Source of the DNA: CAVXZE01 sp963766175
GTDB lineage: Bacteria; Myxococcota_A; UBA9160; UBA6930
Assembly (NCBI GenBank): GCA_963766175.1
Contig: CAVXZE010000021.1
Coordinates: forward strand, 558,001-622,000
DNA: 64,000 bases
Reading direction: 5' to 3'
In this document: positions 26,878 to 34,926 of the stretch, piece after piece
Numbering within the stretch: position 1 is the stretch's first letter
Layout of the letters: the number at the start of each line of letters is the position of its first letter
Made by a program: the position numbers and the translations under genes
The notes under the pieces: generated by a model
Databases searched by the model: none
What the model was told of the DNA's origin: nothing
Seen by the model: only the letters and a program-made list of their open reading frames with translations

Positions 26878-27117
26878 GCTGACGAGAAGCACGAACGCGC
26901 CGAGACTCGCGAGCAACGAGACGATGAACGGGGCGCCGAGTACGAGGGGCAGGAGCAGGGCGGTCCCGAGCACCAGCCGGAGACCCCCAATGCGCCGCGC
27001 TGCGGGACCGCTGCCGTCCCTGACACCCAGCCGGCGGACCCACGGCCCGTCCCGGTCTGGAAGCAACAGCGTGTGAGCTCCCGATACGAGCAGGAAGACG
27101 GCCAGCGCGAGCTGCAC
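26854..27117 (-). CDS. Small three-helix membrane protein (start uncertain)
   Basis: The 87-codon frame starts with GTG at 27117 and encodes about three hydrophobic segments (LALAVFLLVSGAHTLLL, LVLGTALLLPLVLGAPF, IVSLLASLGAFVLLV). Its last eight codons overlap the presumed TetR start. If the neighbouring frameshift is corrected, this frame would run on into TetR and the stop would vanish. It may therefore be a separate gene, a membrane-fused regulator, or a spurious frame. No family is recognised. Confidence 0.4.
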   Translation of the reverse strand: MQLALAVFLLVSGAHTLLLPDRDGPWVRRLGVRDGSGPAARRIGGLRLVLGTALLLPLVLGAPFIVSLLASLGAFVLLVSMDRRPKG

Positions 27118-27166
27118 GACCAGGGCGCGAGATCCGGGGCGTCCTCACGACTCCATGGCTTCGAGC

Positions 27167-28456
27167 TCAGCCCTTCGCGGAAGAACGTTCTTCCTTTCGC
27201 TCCTTCAGCCAGTTCTTGAAGGCCTTCTCTTCCTCGACCTGTCTCTTCCGGACGTCCGCCGTGTCGCTGAACTGCGGATCCCCCCGGTCGACGATCATCC
27301 AGCCCGGAAGGGGCTCGCCGGGAGGACAGCCGCCGACGTGGAGGCAGGTCCCTCCCGCCTTCTCGATCCTCTTCTTGAGTGCCCCGGTGCAGTCGCCCAT
27401 CAGGAGCAGATTCTTTCCAGGCTCGACTCCTTCGGGCAGCCTCACGTGCCGGCCGAGCACGATGTCCATCCCCGCATTCTTGTCGTACTGATCGAGGGAC
27501 TTGAGTTTCGACATGGTGAACGACAGAAGCCCCTGGCAGGTGCTGCAGGCCTTCTCGATGTGGAAGTCGTACTCGGGCCAGGCCTCGAAGCCCTCCAGGT
27601 AGGGCAGGTACAGCTCTTGCTGGACCTCCCCGATGCGGTTGCCGCGGATTTCGATCTGCTCCTCGTCGAAATTGCCGAGGCCCTTCTCACGGGCGGCCTC
27701 GAAGTACTCCACCTTCTCGAGGGGAAGCCCCACCATGCGGCAGGCCGTGGCGTCGATCGCCACCATGTCGCGGCCGGCGACGATGCAGCCGAAGTCCACC
27801 GGCGTACCCGAATGCGGGCCAAAGCCCTCCATGGGCCGAATCATGTCCACCACGGTGAAATCCGGCCGGACCACATCGCCGAGGTCCATCATCGCCGAGG
27901 CCAGATTGGTGCAGTGCATGATGTAGTGGTGCTTGTCCTGCACGACCCCCTTGAGATTCTTCAGCGCGCAGGTGAAGACCATGCTCACGTGCGACTTGAA
28001 GATCGGCACGTTGACCAGGTGGTCCGCCTCCAGGAGAAAACGGGGAAGCTCCACCTGCTTGATGTCGGAGGTGGGGTTGTCGATCTTCTTCTTGATCAGA
28101 TCCCCGTCGCTCTTGATGTCGCGGATCTCGTCCACACCCGCATCTTCGGCGGCTTTCTTGATTCCGCTCGCTTCGAGACAGGCCATGGTGTCGCATCCAA
28201 TGGCCGACGCCTCGGCCAGGATGATCTTCCCAGGATTGGCCTGCTTCACCAGCCGGATGACGGCCGCCACCACCTCCGGACTCGTGTTGATGGAGCTCTC
28301 CGGCGCGCCTTCGTGGCCGGCGTTGGGCTTGATCACGACGGTCGAGCCCGGTCGGATCAGGGACTCGACGCCACCCAGGTGATCGACGGCCTGCTCCACC
28401 ATCGTATCGACGTCCTGACCTTTGACGATCGAGACAACGGATCTTTCCATGCTCAT
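27167..28456 (-). CDS. DUF362 family protein
   Basis: The 429-residue protein matches the DUF362 domain: VVIKPNAGHEGAPESSINTS near residue 41, KIILAEASAIGCDT, LVNVPIFKSHVSMVFTCALK and MDLGDVVRPDFTVVD. Cys pairs occur in EKACSTCQG, GDCTGALKK and HVGGCPPGEP, but there is no classical 2[4Fe-4S] domain, which other members often carry. DUF362 proteins have no settled biochemical role. It sits between the M24 gene (22-base gap) and the TetR region and belongs to the same leftward transcript as the M24 gene. Confidence 0.75.
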   Translation of the reverse strand: MSMERSVVSIVKGQDVDTMVEQAVDHLGGVESLIRPGSTVVIKPNAGHEGAPESSINTSPEVVAAVIRLVKQANPGKIILAEASAIGCDTMACLEASGIKKAAEDAGVDEIRDIKSDGDLIKKKIDNPTSDIKQVELPRFLLEADHLVNVPIFKSHVSMVFTCALKNLKGVVQDKHHYIMHCTNLASAMMDLGDVVRPDFTVVDMIRPMEGFGPHSGTPVDFGCIVAGRDMVAIDATACRMVGLPLEKVEYFEAAREKGLGNFDEEQIEIRGNRIGEVQQELYLPYLEGFEAWPEYDFHIEKACSTCQGLLSFTMSKLKSLDQYDKNAGMDIVLGRHVRLPEGVEPGKNLLLMGDCTGALKKRIEKAGGTCLHVGGCPPGEPLPGWMIVDRGDPQFSDTADVRKRQVEEEKAFKNWLKERKEERSSAKG

Positions 28457-28478
28457 TCTCCCCTCCTTGATTGCCTGC

Positions 28479-29732
28479 TCACCGGTACGGCAGCCAGCAC
28501 TCCATCAGCTCCTCGATGGGCCAGCGCGTGAGCAGCTCATAGCCGTCCTCGGTGACGAGGATGTTCTCCTCCAGTCGAACGCCGTCCGCCCCGCCCTTGT
28601 GTCCGGCGTAGGTCTCCAGTGCGATGATCATCCCCGCCTGGAGGGTGGTGGGCGGATATCCGGCCAGTTTCTTGAGCGGGCTGATCAAGGGCCTGTCGTG
28701 AAGGGTGAGGCCGATGCCGTGGGCAATCGCGTAGGGAGCGACCTCGGCCCAGCTCTGGTAACCCCAGTAGCTCGGCGACTCCGGCCATTGGGCGACGACG
28801 TCGTAGTCGGTGGCGCCATCTTTCACCGCGCTCATTCCCGCGTAGAGCATGGCGCGGCACTCCTCGTAGAGATCCTTCTGCTCGGAGCTGGCCTTCCCGC
28901 AGCAGAAGGTCCGATAGACGCACGACTTGTATCCCTGGTAGGAAGCGCCATCCACGTCGATGTAGATCAGATCTCCCGGCCGGATCGGCTTGTCGGTGAA
29001 GGACCATCCGTAGGGATTGGTGTTGTATCCGGAGCAACACACCAGATCCTCGGTGTGATCGTCCCCTTCTTCGTACAAGGCCTTGATGCCGATGCCTACC
29101 AGATCGCACTCCCGGACTCCGGGGCGGATGGCGTCCACGATGGCTGCGAAAGCCTTCTCGGAGTTGGCGCAGGTGATTCGCATCAGCTCGATTTCGTCTG
29201 CTGTCTTGATCAGCCTGGCCTCGTCCATGGTCGGCTTGCCGTGCACGACCTCGATCCCCTTCTTCTTGAAGGCCTCCGCGAAGAGCATTTGAAGCGTGGA
29301 CCCGTCGACCCCCAGAGGCTCCTTCTCCACCCCGTGCTTGGCCATCAACTCGGCGATCACATCCACGATCCTGGTGATCATGAAATCGTCTGCATCCTCG
29401 GCCGTGAGCCTCGGCCCACCCAGTGAGGGACGAACCCTGTCCTTCAGCCACGGCATCCGCCTCTCGGTCTCGCTGGGAGTGCCGCCGCCGAACAGGTGCG
29501 GCTCGCCGTTTCTGGCGCAGAAGGCCGCCTGCATCTCACTCGCCCGCATCGGCGTGGTGACGTAGTAGGAGGTGAGGTAGCGGATGTTGGCCTCGTCCCA
29601 GGTGATCACGGCTCCGAGACCTCTCTTGTTGATCTGGTCTCTGGCGCGCTCGACCCTCTCTCTCCGCAAGCGGTCGTAGTCCACCCTCATCTCGTAATCG
29701 ACGGCGTACTTGCCAAAGGCTCCGGGCTTCAT
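28479..29732 (-). CDS. M24 (creatinase/prolidase-fold) hydrolase with altered metal site
   Basis: The 417-residue protein has the N-terminal creatinase domain (ITWDEANIRYLTSYY) and a pita-bread C-terminal domain. In dinuclear aminopeptidase P-type enzymes five ligands bind metal: here Asp259, His338, Glu373 and Glu388 are kept, but the second Asp of the GYxxDxTRTF block is Cys271 (GYKSCVYRTF). Creatinases work without metal, so this enzyme may cleave a C-N bond non-classically. GAGGAGGAAGCGAG precedes the ATG at 29732. It is the first gene of the leftward cluster, directly behind two operator-like repeats. Confidence 0.78.
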   Translation of the reverse strand: MKPGAFGKYAVDYEMRVDYDRLRRERVERARDQINKRGLGAVITWDEANIRYLTSYYVTTPMRASEMQAAFCARNGEPHLFGGGTPSETERRMPWLKDRVRPSLGGPRLTAEDADDFMITRIVDVIAELMAKHGVEKEPLGVDGSTLQMLFAEAFKKKGIEVVHGKPTMDEARLIKTADEIELMRITCANSEKAFAAIVDAIRPGVRECDLVGIGIKALYEEGDDHTEDLVCCSGYNTNPYGWSFTDKPIRPGDLIYIDVDGASYQGYKSCVYRTFCCGKASSEQKDLYEECRAMLYAGMSAVKDGATDYDVVAQWPESPSYWGYQSWAEVAPYAIAHGIGLTLHDRPLISPLKKLAGYPPTTLQAGMIIALETYAGHKGGADGVRLEENILVTEDGYELLTRWPIEELMECWLPYR

Positions 29733-29758
29733 CTCGCTTCCTCCTCGCTGCATCAAAT

Positions 29759-29790
29759 TTGCACTGAGTGCAGTCTTGCATAAAGTGCAA
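29759..29790. promoter_or_regulatory. Paired operator-like repeats between M24 and TetR genes
   Basis: Two 15-base elements lie in tandem, TTGCACTGAGTGCAG (29759-29773) and TTGCATAAAGTGCAA (29776-29790). They share TTGCA-N4-GTGCA, and each is near-palindromic (GCACTGAGTGC is a perfect palindrome). They sit in the only AT-rich part of the region, between the divergent M24 cluster and the TetR gene at 29868. That is the usual place for a TetR regulator to bind and control both sides. Confidence 0.6.
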
Positions 29791-29867
29791 TAATTGTCTA
29801 CTCTTTTCTCCCAGCAGCTCGACGATTTCGTAAGTATCTGAAAAATAAAAGGAAATGGAGAACGGTG

Positions 29868-30545
29868 ATGAGCGAGTCCCAGACCGCGCAGAGCCCCGCG
29901 GGCCGCCAGCCGGGCCGCGTCGAGCGCCGACAGGCGCGGGTTCGGCAGCGGATCCTCGAGGTGGTCGAGGAGCTCACCGAGGCCCGCGGAATCGACGGCG
30001 TGACCATCGATGACATCGCCGAAGCGGCCGACGTGGCCCGCCGCACCTTCTACCACTACTTCGAGTCGAAGCACGACGTGCTGGTGCCGATTGCGCGCGC
30101 GCGCACCCGGGCACTGAACCGCCGGATCGATCGAGTTGTCGAGGACGTCGACGACCCCGCGGAAGTCATCGCGATCGCGCTGCGTCACACGCTCCGGAGC
30201 ATGCCGGAAGACCCGCTCTGCGCCTGGTTCATCTTCCGCTCGGGTCTTCCGCAGCAGCGACTGCTCGAGGTAATCGGCGAGAGCGGTCAGCGCGACGCGA
30301 GCCGTGGGATGGAGAGCGGCCGCTTCGCGATCGCCAACGAAGCGGCCGCGCGCTCACTCCTGAGCGGTGCCGTAATCGGTGCGCTCAGCGGCCGGCTCGA
30401 GGGTGCGCTCGACGACGGCGACCTGGACGACGCGGTCGAGTACCTGCTTCGCCTGCTGGGTGTGCCGGCCGCCGAGGCGAAGGACCTCGCCCATCGCCCC
30501 CTCCCACCCATGAGAGCCTCGACCACCGGCGCATCTCCTCTGTAA
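29868..30545 (+). CDS. TetR-family transcriptional regulator
   Basis: The 225-residue protein has the HTH at about residues 41-70 (GIDGVTIDDIAEAADVARRT followed by FYHYFESKHDVLVP) and a helical C-terminal ligand-binding domain. The N-terminal 25 residues are an Arg/Gln-rich extension. The ATG at 29868 is preferred to an adjacent GTG. It is divergent from the M24-DUF362 genes with paired repeats in the shared region, so it most likely represses that cluster and itself. The ligand is unknown. Confidence 0.85.
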   Translation: MSESQTAQSPAGRQPGRVERRQARVRQRILEVVEELTEARGIDGVTIDDIAEAADVARRTFYHYFESKHDVLVPIARARTRALNRRIDRVVEDVDDPAEVIAIALRHTLRSMPEDPLCAWFIFRSGLPQQRLLEVIGESGQRDASRGMESGRFAIANEAAARSLLSGAVIGALSGRLEGALDDGDLDDAVEYLLRLLGVPAAEAKDLAHRPLPPMRASTTGASPL

Positions 30546-30585
30546 AGGAACACGCTGATCCGCCGTCCGACAGTGCTCTGGCGAT

Positions 30586-31215
30586 CTACGTCCCATATTT
30601 CTCGGCCACCAGAACGTAGAGCTCCGGCTCGTCGACGAAGCTCTTCACAGCGAACCCGAAAGGGCCAAGCAGGATCTCCGCTTCCGCCCTCTCTGGAAAG
30701 TCATCGAGGGGAAACGGTGTGCCTTCCCGGATGCGATCGATGAAGGCTTTCCCGAGCGGGTGGCTGATCACCAGACGCCCTCCAGATCGGATCATCCTGC
30801 CGATGTTGGAGAATGCCTTCGTCTTGTCCACGATGTTCGGATAGCAGGCGTTGACGAACACCACGTCGAGACTGCCGTCGGGAAGTGCGAGGTCCCGCAC
30901 ATCCGCCAGAATCGTCTCCGCATAGGCGTAGTTCTTGGCGAGTTGGCCAAGCATGGCCTCGGAGAGATCGCACGCGTAGATACGAGCCGGCTCATACTTG
31001 CGGATCAGAGGCACCAGGACACCCGTCCCGGAGCCGACATCCAGAACCGCTGCTCCCCGGGTGATCTCGCCGGACGCCGCGATTCTCTCCAGACGCTCGG
31101 GGACACCTTCCGGCAGAGGAGGTTCGAAGAGCCGATAGAGCTTGTCGAACATCTCGCGCTGGATCTCGTTGATCCTTCGAGCTGCCTCCTCGCTCATCTC
31201 GTCAAAGGGACTCAT
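30586..31215 (-). CDS. Class I SAM-dependent methyltransferase
   Basis: The 209-residue protein has the SAM motif I VLDVGSGTGVLVP at residues 57-69, the acidic residue after strand 2 in IYACDLSEAM, and VRDLALPDGSLDVVFVNACY as the motif II-III region. It is a soluble UbiE/COQ5-like small-molecule methyltransferase. The ATG at 31215 is preferred; a longer start near 31293 would overlap the small gene upstream. The substrate is unknown. Confidence 0.82.
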   Translation of the reverse strand: MSPFDEMSEEAARRINEIQREMFDKLYRLFEPPLPEGVPERLERIAASGEITRGAAVLDVGSGTGVLVPLIRKYEPARIYACDLSEAMLGQLAKNYAYAETILADVRDLALPDGSLDVVFVNACYPNIVDKTKAFSNIGRMIRSGGRLVISHPLGKAFIDRIREGTPFPLDDFPERAEAEILLGPFGFAVKSFVDEPELYVLVAEKYGT

Positions 31216-31258
31216 GGCCTGCGCCTCTCCGATCCCCGCGTCGTCCGTGGTGAACCGG

Positions 31259-31459
31259 TCATCCCGGACGTGGCAACCTGTAGGCCGCGTCATAGACCGC
31301 GCTGATGGGCGTGTCCCCCCAACCCTCGATATCTGCGGAGCCGTCTCGCGCTCCCTCCAGAGCCACTCGCCAGCGTTTGGGTCTCTCGGGGGAGACGGGC
31401 CGGCACTCCAGGGTCACTCGGGTGAATCTCTCCGCGAATCCCTCGAGCTTGATATCCAT
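31259..31459 (-). CDS. Small basic protein of unknown function
   Basis: This 66-residue protein starts at ATG 31459, preceded by GGAGGGATGAAG at a good distance, which is the best evidence that it is real. It is soluble and mixed in charge, with CRPVSPERPKRWRVALEG in the centre and a Tyr/Arg-rich end. It resembles no family I know. It could be co-transcribed with the methyltransferase gene 43 bases downstream. Confidence 0.5.
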   Translation of the reverse strand: MDIKLEGFAERFTRVTLECRPVSPERPKRWRVALEGARDGSADIEGWGDTPISAVYDAAYRLPRPG

Positions 31460-31537
31460 TCTTCATCCCTCCGGACACGATGCCAATCGCCGGGCGCTTA
31501 CCTGAAACCGGACGCAGCGTCGATCGATCCGACTACC

Positions 31538-33208
31538 TCAAGGATTCGAAGCATGGCGCAGCGCACGGCCGCCGCGGTCCCCCGTGTACTCGCCGGCGTC
31601 GATCGAGAGCACGCCGTTCACGAGCAGGTATTCGACCCCCTCGCTGTAGCGGCCCGACTCGTCGAAGGTCGCTACGTCGCGCAATCCTTCGGGCCGGAAG
31701 GCCACCACGTCGGCGTAGTGGCCGGGCGCCAGGCGCCCGCGCTCCGGAATCTGGAAGATCTCGGCGGGAAGCTCGGTCATGCTCCGCAGGGCGAAGGCCA
31801 GCGAGATCAGCTCCTCGTCGTAGACGTAACGGCGGATCTTGCGGGGAAAGGTCCCGTAGAGTCGCGGGTGGGCCCAGCGCCCGAGGAGATTGAAGATCGC
31901 GGCCCCGTCCGACGCCGTGGCCACCCAGGGGCGCCGCATGAGCTCGCGGATATCCGCTTCGTTCTGGCTGAAGTAGATTCCGGCGCCGGGCCGCCTCGCG
32001 CAGGCCAGGTCCATGGTCACCTCCACCGGATCGTCGCCTCGTTCGGCAGCGATCTCGGCGACGGTCTTGCCCTGGAGCCACCACTTCCAGGGATAGATCG
32101 AGACCAGGAGCCCCTCGGGCGGCGTATCCTCAGCCAGGAAGAAGGCCACGCCCTCGCGCAGCTCTTCCCGCCCCGGTCCCTCGCAGTAGCGCCGTAGCAC
32201 TTTCGAGCCATCGCGCATCTCCGGGGGTGCGACCGAGACCAGGGTGGTGCTCCCGGCATTGTAGGGATACTGATCCGCCGTCACGCGGACCCCGCGCGCT
32301 CGCGCTTGCTCGATCAGGTCGATCACCTGGTCCGACATGCCGTGCACGCGGCGACCCGAGAGCTTGAGGTGAGAGATCTGGACCGGCGCCCCGGTGCGCT
32401 CTCCGATCTCGATGGCCTCGGCATAGGAGGCCAACATCTGCTCGGGTACGGGCCCCTCGTGCCGGGTGTGCGAGGCATAGATCCCTTCGCGACGCGCCAC
32501 GACACGGGTGAGCTCCACGAGCTCTTCCGTCTCTGCGCGCGCGCCCGGGTCGTACTCGAGGCCGGTGCTCATGCCCCAGGCCCCGGCGTCCAGTCCGGCA
32601 TCCAGCAGCTCCTTCATGCGCTCCATCTCGGCCGGCGTCGGGCTGGGTTCCGCGCGATCGGCCTGGGCCTCGCCCATCACCAGGAGCCGCAGCTGCCCGT
32701 GCGGGACGAGGTGGATGACGTTGCTTCCAAAGGGCATCTCGTCGATCCGGGCCAGCCAGCCGCGGAGGGCCTCTGGGTCTGCGTAGCCACTTCCGCAGTT
32801 GCCGGTGGCAATGGTGGTGACACCCTGGTAGAGAAAGTTCAGGTTCGCGTGCACCGAACCGGGAAGCGGCACCCAGCGCGCGAGCCGATAGACTTCGTCG
32901 GTGTGGCTGTGGAGATCGATGAAGCCGGGCGCCACCACCAGGCCCTCGGCGTCGATCTCGCGCCGCGCGGTTCCGGGCGCCTCGCCCACCGCCACGATCC
33001 GATCGTCGCGAATCGCCAGGTCGCCCGGACCCGCCATCGCGTTCCCGCCCAGATAGAGGGTTCCGCCGCGCAGCACCAGGTCGTAGTCGAACGCCGCGGA
33101 GGCGGGCTCCGGCGCGAGGCCCAGGAGCGGCGCGAGCCAGATCAGGAGCAGCCACCGGGCGGTGATCGGGGCGGAGCTTGCGATCCGGGACCAGGGGGCA
33201 TCAGGCAT
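31538..33208 (-). CDS. Secreted N-acyl-D-amino-acid deacylase-like amidohydrolase
   Basis: The 556-residue protein begins with a signal peptide (hydrophobic WLLLIWLAPLLGLAP, cleavage near ASA|AF at residue 39). The metal motif DLHSHTDE (His100, His102) follows the first barrel strand; further catalytic elements are TGNCGSG, SHLKLSGRR, TADQYPYNAGS and the late TASDGAA. This is the urease-superfamily amidohydrolase group acting on N-acyl-D-amino acids or similar, here in the periplasm. It is divergent from the CoA ligase gene with a 94-bp spacer. Confidence 0.84.
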   Translation of the reverse strand: MPDAPWSRIASSAPITARWLLLIWLAPLLGLAPEPASAAFDYDLVLRGGTLYLGGNAMAGPGDLAIRDDRIVAVGEAPGTARREIDAEGLVVAPGFIDLHSHTDEVYRLARWVPLPGSVHANLNFLYQGVTTIATGNCGSGYADPEALRGWLARIDEMPFGSNVIHLVPHGQLRLLVMGEAQADRAEPSPTPAEMERMKELLDAGLDAGAWGMSTGLEYDPGARAETEELVELTRVVARREGIYASHTRHEGPVPEQMLASYAEAIEIGERTGAPVQISHLKLSGRRVHGMSDQVIDLIEQARARGVRVTADQYPYNAGSTTLVSVAPPEMRDGSKVLRRYCEGPGREELREGVAFFLAEDTPPEGLLVSIYPWKWWLQGKTVAEIAAERGDDPVEVTMDLACARRPGAGIYFSQNEADIRELMRRPWVATASDGAAIFNLLGRWAHPRLYGTFPRKIRRYVYDEELISLAFALRSMTELPAEIFQIPERGRLAPGHYADVVAFRPEGLRDVATFDESGRYSEGVEYLLVNGVLSIDAGEYTGDRGGRALRHASNP

Positions 33209-33302
33209 TGGTGCAGAATAGCGCCGCGAGCCGAAAAGGCGGCATTCTCGGCACCCCCGATGCTGCGGTAGAATTCGCGGCTACGCCTCTTGGGGGAAGC
33301 TG

Positions 33303-34880
33303 ATGCGTGAGCTGGAAACGCCTTCCGCGGAGATCGCCACGGGCGAGGACATCGCCACACTCATCGCAGCGCATGCGAAGGAGGGCACGGGACGACCCGC
33401 CGTGATCGACGGGGATCGCAGGGTCGACTGGCGCGAGCACGGCGCTCGCATCCACCAGCTCGCGAATGCACTGATCGGACTCGGCATCCGGAAGGGCGAC
33501 AGAGTGGCGACGCTGGCGCGCAATCGCACCGAGTACCAGGAGGCCTTCCTCGGCACGCTGGTCACGGGAGGCTGCGCGGTGCCGCTGCCGACGATGGCGT
33601 CTTCCGAGGCGTTGCGATTGATGCTGGAGGATTCCGAGGCAAAGCTCCTGATCGTCTCGGCCGCCTATCGAGACGAGGTCGCGCCCTTCGTCCAGCAGCT
33701 ACCGAAGATCCTGGACGGCGGACTGGTCGGATTCGACTTCGAGGACGAGCTCTTCCGCAGATTCGATGTCTGGGTGGACGGCGCCTCGAGCGACGCACCC
33801 GGCGTGGCCATCGATCCGGAAGACGAGTTCGACATCCTCTACAGCTCCGGCACCACCGGGGTGCCCAAGGGAATTCTCCACAGCCACCGGGTCCGGGTGG
33901 CGATGGCCAAGGTGTTCCAGGCGTTCGCCTTCTCGCCCGAGGCCGTCAACATGGTGTCCACGCCGCTCTACTCGAATACCACCTTCACCACCTGGTTCCC
34001 CACCGTCTGGTGGGGCGGCGCCAACGTGCTGATGGCAAAGTTCGACGCGCGCGAGTTCTTGCGCCTGGTCCAGGAACACCGCGCGACCCACGCGATGCTG
34101 GTGCCGGTGCAATACGACCGCATCATGCGGCTCCCGGACTACGACGATTTCGACCACTCCTCGATGAAGTACAAGTTCTCCACCAGCGCACCCCTGCGCG
34201 AGGATCTCAAGCGCAGGGTGGTGGAACGCTTCGAGGGAGAGCTGGTGGAGTTCTACGGCCTGACCGAAGGTGGAATCAGCTGCACGCTCTTTGCCAACCA
34301 CTTTCCGGACAAGATGGCCTCGGTCGGCATTCCGAGTGGCGGCGAGATCCGGATCATCGACGAGCAGGGCAAGGAGCTGCCTACGGGACGCGCGGGGGAG
34401 ATCGTGGGCCGCAATTACAACATGATGCGGGGCTACGTCAATCGCGCGACGGCCACCGACGAGATGCTCTGGTACGACGAGGAGGGGAATCTCTTCTTCA
34501 GGACCGGCGACGTGGGGTACTTCGACGAGGACGGCTTCCTGTTCCTGAGCGACCGCAAGAAGGACGTGATCATCTCCGGTGGATTCAACGTCTACGCCAC
34601 GGACCTCGAGATCGTGCTGGGCAAGCACGAGTCGGTGCGCGAAGCGGCGGTAGTCGGTATTCCTAGTGACCAGTGGGGGGAGACACCGCTGGCACTCGTG
34701 GTGCTGGAACCCGGCGCCGAAGCCGACGCCGAGGAGCTGCGCCTCTGGGCCAACGAGAGGCTGGGAAAGGGGCAACGCATCGCCAAGCTGGAGTTTCGCC
34801 ACGAGCTGCCAAAGAGCGACATCGGCAAGGTGCTGAAGCGTGAGCTCCGCACCCCCTACTGGAGCGGACGAGACGCGTAG
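33303..34880 (+). CDS. AMP-forming acyl-CoA synthetase/ligase
   Basis: The 525-residue ANL enzyme has the P-loop YSSGTTGVPKG at 180-190, the AMP motif VEFYGLTEGG, the hinge region FLSDRKKDVIISGG near 417-430, and the catalytic C-terminal Lys in SDIGKVLKREL. It activates a carboxylic acid as acyl-AMP and then the CoA thioester in the cytoplasm. It is followed after 46 bases by the two dehydratase/reductase subunits, so it probably makes the CoA thioester on which they act. Whether the acid is aromatic or a 2-hydroxy acid is not determined. Confidence 0.88.
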   Translation: MRELETPSAEIATGEDIATLIAAHAKEGTGRPAVIDGDRRVDWREHGARIHQLANALIGLGIRKGDRVATLARNRTEYQEAFLGTLVTGGCAVPLPTMASSEALRLMLEDSEAKLLIVSAAYRDEVAPFVQQLPKILDGGLVGFDFEDELFRRFDVWVDGASSDAPGVAIDPEDEFDILYSSGTTGVPKGILHSHRVRVAMAKVFQAFAFSPEAVNMVSTPLYSNTTFTTWFPTVWWGGANVLMAKFDAREFLRLVQEHRATHAMLVPVQYDRIMRLPDYDDFDHSSMKYKFSTSAPLREDLKRRVVERFEGELVEFYGLTEGGISCTLFANHFPDKMASVGIPSGGEIRIIDEQGKELPTGRAGEIVGRNYNMMRGYVNRATATDEMLWYDEEGNLFFRTGDVGYFDEDGFLFLSDRKKDVIISGGFNVYATDLEIVLGKHESVREAAVVGIPSDQWGETPLALVVLEPGAEADAEELRLWANERLGKGQRIAKLEFRHELPKSDIGKVLKRELRTPYWSGRDA

Positions 34881-34912
34881 CCGCTGCAACAGGCCGGATC
34901 CGTTCGCGGAGC

Positions 34913-34918
34913 AGGAGG
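34913..34918 (+). promoter_or_regulatory. Ribosome-binding site that fixes a TTG start
   Basis: A perfect AGGAGG lies 8 bases before the TTG at 34927. No ATG or GTG in frame is as well placed; the first in-frame ATG is 13 codons later, inside conserved-looking sequence. The site therefore argues for initiation at TTG. Confidence 0.6.
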
Positions 34919-34926
34919 AACACCCA

